A DNA stretch of 64,000 nt from Zhengitettix transpicula (lineage: Eukaryota; Arthropoda; Insecta; Orthoptera; Tetrigidae), in the NCBI GenBank assembly GCA_037074705.1, contig JAYJMR010000023.1, positions 186,001 to 250,000 on the forward strand, written 5' to 3'. The notes below the pieces were generated by a model. That model did not search any database, was not told the origin of the DNA, and worked only from the letters and a program-made list of their open reading frames with translations. Position 1 is the first letter of the stretch. Every line of letters begins with the position of its first letter. This document shows positions 1 to 12,460 of the stretch, one piece after another. The translations under genes and the position numbers were made by a program.

Positions 1-829
1 ATTTTATACTAAAATTTTATACTAAAATTTTATTATTATTTTTCGACTATTATTCACATCGGTATACGTCTTAATCCTAGAAGTAAACCTTACAAAGGAA
101 AATTTAAACATTTTGAAAAAATTTTATGCTTGCAAAAATATTTTTAAATAAAGTGGCATTTTCATACTCGTTCATGGTTGTGGCACCAATAAGTAATGAT
201 TTTATACCGAAATTCATTAGTTTTATTTTCGATTATTTTGACAATGGTATACGTCTTGATGCCAGAAGAAAACCTTTCGAGTGTAAATTTTAATATTTAA
301 AAAGAAATTAAATGCGTGCTAAAATATGTTTAAAAAAAGTAGCGTTTTCATTGCTATCCGTGGTAATGGTACCAATAGGGGTAGATTTTATACTAAAATT
401 TTATACTAAAATTGTATACTAAAATTTTATTATTATTTTTCGACTATTATTCACATCGGTATACGTCTTAATCCTAGAAGTAAACCTTACAAAGTAAAAT
501 TTAAATATTTTAAAAAAATTTTATGCTTGCAAAAATATTTTTAAATAAAGTGGCATTTTCATACGCGTTCATGGTTATGGCACCAATAAGTAATGATTTT
601 ATACTGAAATTCATTATTTTTATTTTCGATTATTTTGACAATGGTATACGTCTTGATGCCAGAAGAAAACCTTTCGAGTGTAAATTTTAATATTTTAAAA
701 AAAATTAAATGCGTGCTAAAATATGTTTAAAAAAAGTAGCGTTTTCATTGCTATCCGTGGTAATGGTACCAATAGGGGTAGATTTTATACTAAAATTTTA
801 TACTAAAATTTTATTATTATTTTTCGACT
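1..829 (+). repeat. Array segment, first haplotype with three-copy 13-bp motif
   Basis: This holds about two dimers. It enters inside half A and contains the ACTCG/GTTGTGG half B near 165 followed by the three-motif half A at 385-423. The same pair recurs near 1700, 4030 and 5190. No gene is present. Confidence 0.85.
385..423 (+). repeat. 13-bp internal tandem repeat, three-copy variant
   Basis: This half A carries three 13-bp motifs, the third reading ATTGTATACTAAA. The same three-copy allele with the same T-to-G change occurs at 1934-1972, 4250-4288 and 5415-5453 and nowhere later that I found. Each occurrence follows a B half with ATACTCGTTCATGGTTGTGG, so this is a linked haplotype spread as part of a larger repeat. 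It marks the first 5.5 kb as a local subfamily. Confidence 0.88.
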
Positions 830-2610
830 ATAATTCACATCGGTATACGTCTTAATCCTAGAAGTAAACCTTACAAAGGAAAATTTAAATATTTTAAAAA
901 AATTTTATGCTTGCAAAAATATTTTTAAATAAAGTGGCATTTTCATACGCCTTCATGGTTATGGCACCAATAAGTAATGATTTTATATTGAAATTCATTA
1001 TTTTTATTTTCGATTATTTTGACAATGGTATACGTCTTGATGCCAGAAGAAAACCTTTCGAGTGTAAATTTTAATATTTAAAAAAAAATTAAATGCGTGC
1101 TAAAATATGTTTAAAAAAAGTAGCGTTTTCATTGCTATCCGTGGTAATGGTACCAATAGGGGTAGATTTTATACTAAAATTTTATACTAAAATTTTATTA
1201 TTATTTTTCGACTATTATTCACATCGGTATACGTCGTAATCCTAGAAGTAAACCTTACAAAGGAAAATTTAAATATTTTAAAAAATTTTTATGCTTGCAA
1301 AAATATTTTTAAATAAAGTGGCATTTTCATACGCGTTCATGGTTATGGCACCAATAAGTAATGATTTTATACTGAAATTCATTATTTTTATTTTCGATTA
1401 TTTTGACAATGGTATACGTCTTGATGCCAGAAGAAAACCTTTCGAGTGTAAATTTTAATATTTAAAAAAAAATTAAATGCGTGCTAAAATATGTTTAAAA
1501 AAAGTAGTGTTTTCATTGCTATCCGTGGTAATGGTACCAATAGGGGTAGATTTTATACTAAAATTTTATACTAAAATTTTATTATTATTTTTCGACTATT
1601 ATTCACATCGGTATACGTCTTAATCCTAGAAGTAAACCTTACAAAGGAAAATTTAAATATTTTGAAAAAATTTTATGCTTGCAAAAATATTTTTAAATAA
1701 AGTGGCATTTTCATACTCGTTCATGGTTGTGGCACCAATAAGTAATGATTTTATACTGAAATTCATTAGTTTTATTTTCGATTATTTTGACAATGGTATA
1801 CGTCTTGATGCCAGAAGAAAACCTTTTGAGTGTAAATTTTAATATTTAAAAAAAAATTAAATGCGTGCTAAAATATGTTTAAAAAAAGTAGCGTTTTCAT
1901 TGCTATCCGTGGTAATGGTACCAATAGGGGTAGATTTTATACTAAAATTTTATACTAAAATTGTATACTAAAATTTTATTATTATTTTTCGACTATTATT
2001 CACATCAGTATACGTCTTAATCCTAGAAGTAAACCTTACAAAGTAAAATTTAAATATTTTAAAAAAATTTTATGCTTGCAAAAATATTTTTAAATAAAGT
2101 GGCATTTTCATACGCGTTCATGGTTATGGCACCAATAAGTAATGATTTTATACTGAAATTCATTATTTTTATTTTCGATTATTTTGACAATGGTATACGT
2201 CTTGATGCCAGAAGAAAACCTTTCGAGTGTAAATTTTAATATTTTAAAAAAAATTAAATGCGTGCTAAAATATGTTTAAAAAAAGTAGCGTTTTCATTGC
2301 TATCCGTGGTAATGGTACCAATAGGGGTAGATTTTATACTAAAATTTTATACTAAAATTTTATTATTATTTTTCGACTATTATTCACATCGGTATACGTC
2401 TTAATCCTAGAAGTAAACCTTACAAAGGAAAATTTAAATATTTTAAAAAAATTTTATGCTTGCAAAAATATTTTTAAATAAAGTGGCATTTTCATACGCG
2501 TTCATGGTTATGGCACCAATAAGTAATGATTTTATACTGAAATTCATTATTTTTATTTTCGATTATTTTGACAATGGTATACGTCTTGATGCCAGAAGAA
2601 AACCTTTCGA
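830..2610 (+). repeat. Block copy 1 of a ~2,317-bp-offset duplication
   Basis: Private variants in this stretch reappear about 2,317 bp later: CATACGCCTTCATGG (944 and 3261), ACGTCGTAATCC (1231 and 3548), AAAATTTTTATGC, GTAGTGTTTTC, the three-motif half A, and CACATCAGTATAC (2001 and 4317). A few substitutions separate the copies, such as TATATTG at about 987 and GATGCGAG at about 3361. An A-run indel near 1470 shifts the offset by one base. Limits are approximate. Confidence 0.8.
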
Positions 2611-3145
2611 GTGTAAATTTTAATATTTAAAAAAAATTAAATGCGTGCATAAATATGTTTAAAAAAAGTAGCGTTTTCATTGCTATCCGTGGTAATGGTA
2701 CCAATAGGGGTAGATTTTATACTAAAATTTTATACTAAAATTTTATTATTATTTTTCGACTATTATTCACATCGGTATACGTCTTAATCCTAGAAGTAAA
2801 CCTTACAAAGTAAAATTTAAATATTTTAAAAAAAATTTTATGCTTGCAAAAATATTTTTAAATAAAGTGGCATTTTCATACGCGTTCATGGTTATGGCAC
2901 CAATAAGTAATGATTTTATACTGAAATTCATTATTTTTATTTTCGATTATTTTGACAATGGTATACGTCTTGATGCCAGAAGAAAACCTTTCGAGTGTAA
3001 GTTTTAATATTTAAAAAAAAAATAAATGCGTGCTAAAATATGTTTAAAAAAAGTAGCGTTTTCATTGCTATCCGTGGTAATGGTACCAATAGGGGTAGAT
3101 TTTATACTAAAATTTTATACTAAAATTTTATTATTATTTTTCGAC
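2611..3145 (+). repeat. Linking segment with GTGCATAAAT variant
   Basis: This segment is about one and a half dimers between the two copies of the 2.3-kb block. It carries GCGTGCATAAATATG in place of GCGTGCTAAAATATG and AAAGTAAAATTT in place of AAAGGAAAATTT. The same combination is common at 5.7-8.7 kb, linking this stretch with the 1,919-bp repeats. Confidence 0.75.
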
Positions 3146-4926
3146 TATTATTCACATCGGTATACGTCTTAATCCTAGAAGTAAACCTTACAAAGGAAAA
3201 TTTAAATATTTTAAAAAAATTTTATGCTTGCAAAAATATTTTTAAATAAAGTGGCATTTTCATACGCCTTCATGGTTATGGCACCAATAAGTAATGATTT
3301 TATACTGAAATTCATTATTTTTATTTTCGATTATTTTGACAATGGTATACGTCTTGATGCGAGAAGAAAACCTTTCGAGTGTAAATTTTAATATTTAAAA
3401 AAAAATTAAATGCGTGCTAAAATATGTTTAAAAAAAGTAGCGTTTTCATTGCTATCCGTGGTAATGGTACCAATAGGGGTAGATTTTATACTAAAATTTT
3501 ATACTAAAATTTTATTATTATTTTTCGACTATTATTCACATCGGTATACGTCGTAATCCTAGAAGTAAACCTTACAAAGGAAAATTTAAATATTTTAAAA
3601 AATTTTTATGCTTGCAAAAATATTTTTAAATAAAGTGGCATTTTCATACGCGTTCATGGTTATGGCACCAATAAGTAATGATTTTATACTGAAATTCATT
3701 ATTTTTATTTTCGATTATTTTGACAATGGTATACGTCTTGATGCCAGAAGAAAACCTTTCGAGTGTAAATTTTAATATTTAAAAAAAATTAAATGCGTGC
3801 TAAAATATGTTTAAAAAAAGTAGTGTTTTCATTGCTATCCGTGGTAATGGTACCAATAGGGGTAGATTTTATACTAAAATTTTATACTAAAATTTTATTA
3901 TTATTTTTCGACTATTATTCACATCGGTATACGTCTTAATCCTAGAAGTAAACCTTACAAAGGAAAATTTAAATATTTTGAAAAAATTTTATGCTTGCAA
4001 AAATATTTTTAAATAAAGTGGCATTTTCATACTCGTTCATGGTTGTGGCACCAATAAGTAATGATTTTATACTGAAATTCATTAGTTTTATTTTCGATTA
4101 TTTTGACAATGGTATACGTCTTGATGCCAGAAGAAAACCTTTTGAGTGTAAATTTTAATATTTAAAAAAAAATTAAATGCGTGCTAAAATATGTTTAAAA
4201 AAAGTAGCGTTTTCATTGCTATCCGTGGTAATGGTACCAATAGGGGTAGATTTTATACTAAAATTTTATACTAAAATTGTATACTAAAATTTTATTATTA
4301 TTTTTCGACTATTATTCACATCAGTATACGTCTTAATCCTAGAAGTAAACCTTACAAAGTAAAATTTAAATATTTTAAAAAAATTTTATGCTTGCAAAAA
4401 TATTTTTAAATAAAGTGGCATTTTCATACGCGTTCATGGTTATGGCACCAATAAGTAATGATTTTATACTGAAATTCATTATTTTTATTTTCGATTATTT
4501 TGACAATGGTATACGTCTTGATGCCAGAAGAAAACCTTTCGAGTGTAAATTTTAATATTTTAAAAAAAATTAAATGCGTGCTAAAATATGTTTAAAAAAA
4601 GTAGCGTTTTCATTGTTATCCGTGGTAATGGTACCAATAGGGGTAGATTTTATACTAAAATTTTATACTAAAATTTTATTATTATTTTTCGACTATTATT
4701 CACATCGGTATACGTCTTAATCCTAGAAGTAAACCTTACAAAGGAAAATTTAAATATTTTAAAAAAATTTTATGCTTGCAAAAATATTTTTAAATAAAGT
4801 GGCATTTTCATACGCGTTCATGGTTATGGCACCAATAAGTAATGATTTTATACTGAAATTCATTATTTTTATTTTCGATTATTTTGACAATGGTATACGT
4901 CTTGATGCCAGAAGAAAACCTTTCGA
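3146..4926 (+). repeat. Block copy 2 of the ~2,317-bp-offset duplication
   Basis: This repeats the markers listed for 830-2610 in the same order. It ends where GCGTGCTAAAATATG replaces GCGTGCATAAATATG. One private change is CATTGTTATCC at about 4612. Confidence 0.8.
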
Positions 4927-5455
4927 GTGTAAATTTTAATATTTAAAAAAAAATTAAATGCGTGCTAAAATATGTTTAAAAAAATTAGTGTTTTCATTGC
5001 TATCCGTGGTAATGGTACCAATAGGGGTAGATTTTATACTAAAATTTTATACTAAAATTTTATTATTATTTTTCGACTATTATTCACATCGGTATACGTC
5101 TTAATCCTAGAAGTAAACCTTACAAAGGAAAATTTAAATATTTTGAAAAAATTTTATGCTTGCAAAAATATTTTTAAATAAAGTGACTTTTTCATACTCG
5201 TTCATGGTTGTGGCACCAATAAGTAATGATTTTATACTGAAATTCATTAGTTTTATTTTCGATTATTTTGACAATGGTATACGTCTTGATGCCAGAAGAA
5301 AACCTTTCGAGTGTAAATTTTAATATTTAAAAAAAAATTAAATGCGTGCTAAAATATGTTTAAAAAAAGTAGCGTTTTCATTGCTATCCGTGGTAATGGT
5401 ACCAAAAGGGGTAGATTTTATACTAAAATTTTATACTAAAATTGTATACTAAAAT
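4927..5455 (+). repeat. Array segment with fourth three-motif half A
   Basis: This contains AAAATTAGTGTTTTC, a half B with AAAGTGACTTTTTCATACTCG, and the last three-copy 13-bp motif at 5415-5453, preceded by ACCAAAAGGGG. It resembles 1500-1972 with extra changes and closes the first subfamily. Confidence 0.75.
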
Positions 5456-7374
5456 TTTATTATTATTTTTCGACTATTATTCACATCGGTATACGTCTTA
5501 ATCCTAGAAGTAAACCTTACAAAGTAAAATTTAAATATTTTAAAAAAATTTTATGCTTGCAAAAATATTTTTAAATAAAGTTTCATTTTCATACGCGTTC
5601 ATGGTTATGGCACCAATAAGTAATGATTTTATACTGAAATTCATTATTTTTATTTTCGATTATTTTGACAATGGTATACGTCTTGATGCCAGAAGAAAAC
5701 CTTTCGAGTGTAAATTTTAATATTTAAAAAAAATTAAATTCGTGCATAAATATGTTTAAAAAAAGTAGCGTTTTCATTGCTATCCGTGGTAATGGTACCA
5801 ATAGGGGTAGATTTTATACTAAAATTTTATACTAAAATTTTATTATTATTTTTCGACTATTATTCACATCGGTATACGTCTTAATCCTAGAAGTAAACCT
5901 TACAAAGTAAAATTTAAATATTTTAAAAAAAATTTTATGCTTGCAAAAATATTTTTAAATAAAGTGGCATTTTCATACGCGTTCATGGTTATGGCACCAA
6001 TAAGTAATGATTTTATACTGAAATTCATTATTTTTATTTTCGATTATTTTGACAATGGTATACGTCTTGATGCCAGAAGAAAACCTTTCGAGTGTAAATT
6101 TTAATATTTAAAAAAAAAATAAATGCGTGCTAAAATATGTTTAAAAAAGTAGCGTTTTCATTGCTATCCGTGGTAATGGTACCAATAGGGGTAGATTTTA
6201 TACTAAAATTTTATACTAAAATTTTATTATTATTTTTCGACTATTATTCACATCGGTATACGTCTTAATCCTAGAAGTAAACCTTACAAAGTAAAATTTA
6301 AATATTTTAAAAAAATTTTATGCTTGCAAAAATATTTTTAAATAAAGTTTCATTTTCATACGCGTTCATGGTTATGGCACCAATAAGTAATGATTTTATA
6401 CTGAAATTCATTATTTTTATTTTCGATTATTTTGACAATGGTATACGTCTTGATGCCAGAAGAAAACCTTTCGAGTGTAAATTTTAATATTTAAAAAAAA
6501 TTAAATGCGTGCATAAATATGTTTAAAAAAAGTAGCGTTTTCATTGCTATCCGTGGTAATGGTACCAATAGGGGTAGATTTTATACTAAAATTTTATACT
6601 AAAATTTTATTATTATTTTTCGACTATTATTCACATCGGTATACGTCTTAATCCTAGAAGTAAACCTTACAAAGTAAAATTTAAATATTTTAAAAAAAAT
6701 TTTATGCTTGCAAAAATATTTTTAAATAAAGTGGCATTTTCATACGCGTTCATGGTTATGGCACCAATAAGTAATGATTTTATACTGAAATTCATTATTT
6801 TTATTTTCGATTATTTTGACAATGGTATACGTCTTGATGCCAGAAGAAAACCTTTCGAGTGTAAGTTTTAATATTTAAAAAAAAAATAAATGCGTGCTAA
6901 AATATGTTTAAAAAAAGTAGCGTTTTCATTGCTATCCGTGGTAATGGTACCAATAGGGGTAGATTTTATACTAAAATTTTATACTAAAATTTTATTATTA
7001 TTTTTCGACTATTATTCACATCGGTATACGTCTTAATCCTAGAAGTAAACCTTACAAAGGAAAATTTAAATATTTTAAAAAAATTTTATGCTTGCAAAAA
7101 TATTTTTAAATAAAGTGGCATTTTCATACGCGTTCATGGTTATGGCACCAATAAGTAATGATTTTATACTGAAATTCATTATTTATATTTTCGATTATTT
7201 TGACAGTGGTATACGTCTTGATGCCAGAAGAAAACCTTTCGAGTGTAAATTTTAATATTTTAAAAAAAATTAAATGCGTGCTAAAATATGTTTAAAAAAA
7301 GTAGCGTTTTCATTGCTATCCGTGGTAATGGTACCAATAGGGGTAGATTTTATACTAAAATTTTATACTAAAAT
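5456..7374 (+). repeat. Tandem block copy 1, 1,919 bp (five dimers)
   Basis: Five dimers that recur immediately downstream at an offset of 1,919 bp. Matching markers are AAGTTTCATTTTC (5581 and 7500), AATTCGTGCATAAA (about 5738 and 7657), GTGTAAGTTTTAAT (about 6861 and 8780), and TTATTTATATTTTCG with GACAGTGG (7181 and 9100). I saw almost no differences, so the duplication looks recent. Confidence 0.85.
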
Positions 7375-9293
7375 ATTATTATTATTTTTCGACTATTATT
7401 CACATCGGTATACGTCTTAATCCTAGAAGTAAACCTTACAAAGTAAAATTTAAATATTTTAAAAAAATTTTATGCTTGCAAAAATATTTTTAAATAAAGT
7501 TTCATTTTCATACGCGTTCATGGTTATGGCACCAATAAGTAATGATTTTATACTGAAATTCATTATTTTTATTTTCGATTATTTTGACAATGGTATACGT
7601 CTTGATGCCAGAAGAAAACCTTTCGAGTGTAAATTTTAATATTTAAAAAAAATTAAATTCGTGCATAAATATGTTTAAAAAAAGTAGCGTTTTCATTGCT
7701 ATCCGTGGTAATGGTACCAATAGGGGTAGATTTTATACTAAAATTTTATACTAAAATTTTATTATTATTTTTCGACTATTATTCACATCGGTATACGTCT
7801 TAATCCTAGAAGTAAACCTTACAAAGTAAAATTTAAATATTTTAAAAAAAATTTTATGCTTGCAAAAATATTTTTAAATAAAGTGGCATTTTCATACGCG
7901 TTCATGGTTATGGCACCAATAAGTAATGATTTTATACTGAAATTCATTATTTTTATTTTCGATTATTTTGACAATGGTATACGTCTTGATGCCAGAAGAA
8001 AACCTTTCGAGTGTAAATTTTAATATTTAAAAAAAAAATAAATGCGTGCTAAAATATGTTTAAAAAAGTAGCGTTTTCATTGCTATCCGTGGTAATGGTA
8101 CCAATAGGGGTAGATTTTATACTAAAATTTTATACTAAAATTTTATTATTATTTTTCGACTATTATTCACATCGGTATACGTCTTAATCCTAGAAGTAAA
8201 CCTTACAAAGTAAAATTTAAATATTTTAAAAAAATTTTATGCTTGCAAAAATATTTTTAAATAAAGTTTCATTTTCATACGCGTTCATGGTTATGGCACC
8301 AATAAGTAATGATTTTATACTGAAATTCATTATTTTTATTTTCGATTATTTTGACAATGGTATACGTCTTGATGCCAGAAGAAAACCTTTCGAGTGTAAA
8401 TTTTAATATTTAAAAAAAATTAAATGCGTGCATAAATATGTTTAAAAAAAGTAGCGTTTTCATTGCTATCCGTGGTAATGGTACCAATAGGGGTAGATTT
8501 TATACTAAAATTTTATACTAAAATTTTATTATTATTTTTCGACTATTATTCACATCGGTATACGTCTTAATCCTAGAAGTAAACCTTACAAAGTAAAATT
8601 TAAATATTTTAAAAAAAATTTTATGCTTGCAAAAATATTTTTAAATAAAGTGGCATTTTCATACGCGTTCATGGTTATGGCACCAATAAGTAATGATTTT
8701 ATACTGAAATTCATTATTTTTATTTTCGATTATTTTGACAATGGTATACGTCTTGATGCCAGAAGAAAACCTTTCGAGTGTAAGTTTTAATATTTAAAAA
8801 AAAAATAAATGCGTGCTAAAATATGTTTAAAAAAAGTAGCGTTTTCATTGCTATCCGTGGTAATGGTACCAATAGGGGTAGATTTTATACTAAAATTTTA
8901 TACTAAAATTTTATTATTATTTTTCGACTATTATTCACATCGGTATACGTCTTAATCCTAGAAGTAAACCTTACAAAGGAAAATTTAAATATTTTAAAAA
9001 AATTTTATGCTTGCAAAAATATTTTTAAATAAAGTGGCATTTTCATACGCGTTCATGGTTATGGCACCAATAAGTAATGATTTTATACTGAAATTCATTA
9101 TTTATATTTTCGATTATTTTGACAGTGGTATACGTCTTGATGCCAGAAGAAAACCTTTCGAGTGTAAATTTTAATATTTTAAAAAAAATTAAATGCGTGC
9201 TAAAATATGTTTAAAAAAAGTAGCGTTTTCATTGCTATCCGTGGTAATGGTACCAATAGGGGTAGATTTTATACTAAAATTTTATACTAAAAT
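7375..9293 (+). repeat. Tandem block copy 2, 1,919 bp
   Basis: This directly follows copy 1 and repeats its markers in order. It ends with the AAATATTATTATTATTT half A that also ends copy 1 (7371 and 9290). Beyond about 9360 the match is lost at AAAGAAAAATTT. Adjacent copies of equal length are the expected product of unequal crossing-over. Confidence 0.85.
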
Positions 9294-12200
9294 ATTATTA
9301 TTATTTTTCGACTATTATTCACATCGGTATACGTCTTAATCCTAGAAGTAAACCTTACAAAGAAAAATTTAAATATTTTAAAAGAATTTAAGCTTGCAAA
9401 AATATTTTTAAATAAAGTGGCATTTTCATACGCGTTCATGGTTATAACACCAATAAGTAATGATTTTATACTGAAATTCATTATTTTTATTTTCGATAAG
9501 TTTGACAATGGTATACGTCTTGATGCCAGAAGAAAACCTTTCGAGTGTAAATTTTAATATTTAAAAAAAAATTAAATGCGTGCTAAAATATGTTTAAAAA
9601 AAGTAGCGTTTTCATTGCTATCCGTGGTAATGGTACCAATAGAGGTAGATTTTATACTAAAATTTTTTACTAAAATTTTATTATTATGTTTCGACTATTA
9701 TTCACATCGGTATACGTCTTAATCCTAGAAGTAAACCTTACAAAGGAAAATTTAAATATTTTAAAAAAATTTTATGCTTGCAAAAATATTTTTAAATAAA
9801 GTGGCATTTTCATACGCGTTCATGGTTATGGCACCAATAAGTAATGATTTTATACTGAAATTCATTATTTTTATTTTCGATTATTTTGACAACGGTATAC
9901 GTCTTGATGCCAGAAGAAAAACTTTCGAGTGTAAATTTTAATATTTAAAAAAAAATTAAATGCGTGCTAAAATATGTTTAAAAAAAGTAGCGTTTTCATT
10001 GCTATCCGTGGTAATGGTACCAATAGGGGTAGATTTTATACTAAAATTTTATACTAAAATTTTATTATTATTTTTCGACTATTATTCACATCGGTATACG
10101 TCTTAATCCTATAAGTAAACCTTACAAAGGACAATTTAAATATTTTAAAAAAATTTTATGCTTGCAAAAATATTTTTAAATAAAGTGGCATTTTCATACG
10201 CGTTCATGGTTATGGCACCAATAAGTAATGATTTTATACTGAAATTCATTATTTTTATTTTCGATTATTTTGACAATGGTATACGTCTTGATGCCAGAAG
10301 AAAACCTTTCGAGTGTAAATTTTAATATTTAAAAAAAATTAAATGCGTGCATAAATATATTTAAAAAAAGTAGCGTTTTCATTGCTATCCGTGGTAATGG
10401 TACCAATAGGGGTAGATTTTATACTAAAATTTTATACTAAAATTTTATTATTATTTTTCGACTATTATTCACATCGGTATACGTCTTAATCCTAGAAGTA
10501 AACCTTACAAAGTAAAATTTAAATATTTTAAAAAAATTTTATGTTTGCAAAAATATTTTTAAATAAAGTGGCATTTTCATACGCGTTCATGGTTATGGCA
10601 CCAATAAGTAATGATTTTATACTGAAATTCATTATTTTTATTTTTGATTATTTTGACAATGGTATACGTCTTGATGCCAGAAGAAAACCTTTCGAGTGTA
10701 AATTTTAATATTTAAAAAAAAATTAAATGCGTGCTAAAATATGTTTAAAAAAAGTAGCGTTTTCATTGCTATCCGTGGTAATGGTACCAATAGGGGTAGA
10801 TTTTATACTAAAATTTTATACTAAAATTTTATTATTATTTTTCGACTATTATTCACATCGGTATACGTCTTAATCCTAGAAGTAAACCTTACAAAGGAAA
10901 ATTTAAATATTTTAAAAAAATTTTATGCTTGCAAAAATATTTTTAAATAAAGTGGCATTTTCATACGCGTTCATGGTTATGGCACCAATAAGTAATGATT
11001 TTATACTGAAATTCATTATTTATATTTTCGATTATTTTGACAGTGGTATACGTCTTGATGCCAGAAGAAAACCTTTCGAGTGTAAATTTAAATATTTTAA
11101 AAAAAATTAAATGCGTGCTAAAATATGTTTAAAAAAAGTAGCGTTTTCATTGCTATCCGTGGTAATGGTACCAATAGGGGTAGATTTTATACTAAAATTT
11201 TATACTAAAATTTTATTATTATTTTTCGACTATTATTCACATCGGTATACGTCTTAATCCTAGAAGTAAACCTTACAAAGGAAAATTTAAATATTTTAAA
11301 AAAATTTTATGCTTGCAAAAATATTTTTAAATAAAGTGGCATTTTCATACGCGTTCATGGTTATGGCACCAATAAGTAATGATTTTATACTGAAATTCAT
11401 TATTTATATTTTCGATTATTTTGACAGTGGTATACGTCTTGATGCCAGAAGAAAACCTTTCGAGTGTAAATTTTAATATTTAAAAAAAAATTAAATGCGT
11501 GCTAAAATATGTTTAAAAAAAGTAGCGTTTTCATTGCTATCCGTGGTAATGGTACCAATAGGGGTAGATTTTATACTAAAATTTTATACTAAAATTTTAT
11601 TATTATTTTTCGACTATTATTCACATCGGTATACGTCTTAATCCTAGAAGTAAACCTTACAAAGGAAAATTTAAATATTTTAAAAAAATTTTATGCTTGC
11701 AAAAATATTTTTAAATAAAGTGGCATTTTCATACGCGTTCATGGTTATGGCACCAATAAGTAATGATTTTATACTGAAATTCATTATTTTTATTTTCGAT
11801 TATTTTGACAATGGTATACGTCTTGATGCCAGAAGAAAACCTTTCGAGTGTAAATTTTAATATTTTAAAAAAAATTAAATGCGTGCTAAAATATGTTTAA
11901 AAAAAGTAGCGTTTTCATTGCTATCCGTGGTAATGGTACCAATAGGGGTAGATTTTATACTAAAATTTTATACTAAAATTTTATTATTATTTTTCGACTA
12001 TTATTCACATCGGTATACGTCTTAATCCTAGAAGTAAACCTTACAAAGGAAAATTTAAATATTTTAAAAAAATTTTATGCTTGCAAAAATATTTTTAAAT
12101 AAAGTGGCATTTTCATACGCGTTCATGGTTATGGCACCAATAAGTAATGATTTTATACTGAAATTCATTATTTATATTTTCGATTATTTTGACAGTGGTA

Positions 12201-12335
12201 TACGTCTTGATGCCAGAAGAAAACCTTTCGAGTGTAAATTTAAATATTTTAAAAAAAATTAAATGCGTGCTAAAATATGTTTAAAAAAAGTAGCGTTTTC
12301 ATTGCTATCCGTGGTAATGGTACCAATAGGGGTAG

Positions 12336-12361
12336 ATTTTATACTAAAATTTTATACTAAA
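12336..12361 (+). repeat. 13-bp internal tandem repeat, two copies (typical state)
   Basis: ATTTTATACTAAA occurs twice back to back in nearly every half A. Half B has a single related motif ending CTGAAA. The extra copy accounts for the length difference between typical A (198 bp) and single-motif A (185 bp, for example the half starting at 27572). Thirteen is not a multiple of three, so the duplication also breaks the reading frame that single-motif A copies retain. Slippage or short-range unequal exchange is the likely origin. Confidence 0.9.
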
Positions 12362-12395
12362 ATTTTATTATTATTTTTCGACTATTATTCACATC

Positions 12396-12407
12396 GGTAT
12401 ACGTCTT
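12396..12407 (+). other. Conserved box GGTATACGTCTT, half A copy
   Basis: This 12-mer is identical in halves A and B and sits in the longest stretch of agreement between them: GGTATACGTCTT, then AAT or GAT, then CCTAGAAG or GCCAGAAG. It recurs about every 185-199 bp across the window with few exceptions (for example TATACTTCTT near 18723 and TATAAGTCTT in copies near 27693 and 34199). It contains the palindromes GTATAC and ACGT. Conservation between otherwise diverged halves could reflect a protein-binding site, as in other satellites, but this is inference. Confidence 0.55.
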
Positions 12408-12460
12408 AATCCTAGAAGTAAACCTTACAAAGGAAAATTTAAATATTTTAAAAAAATTTT

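Larger units (their letters stand above)
12263..12460 (+). repeat. Half-unit A (198 bp)
   Basis: Half A runs from ATGCGTGCTAAAATATG to the A/T-rich run before ATGCTTGC. Landmarks in order are a poly-A run, GTAGCGTTTTCATTGC, the KpnI-type site GGTACC at 12319, two 13-bp motifs at 12336-12361, the box GGTATACGTCTT at 12396, and AGAAGTAAACCTTACAAAGG. It aligns to half B almost end to end. Without the extra 13-bp motif it would be 185 bp, matching the 186 bp of B. Both halves therefore appear to derive from one ancestral monomer of about 185 bp. Confidence 0.93.
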
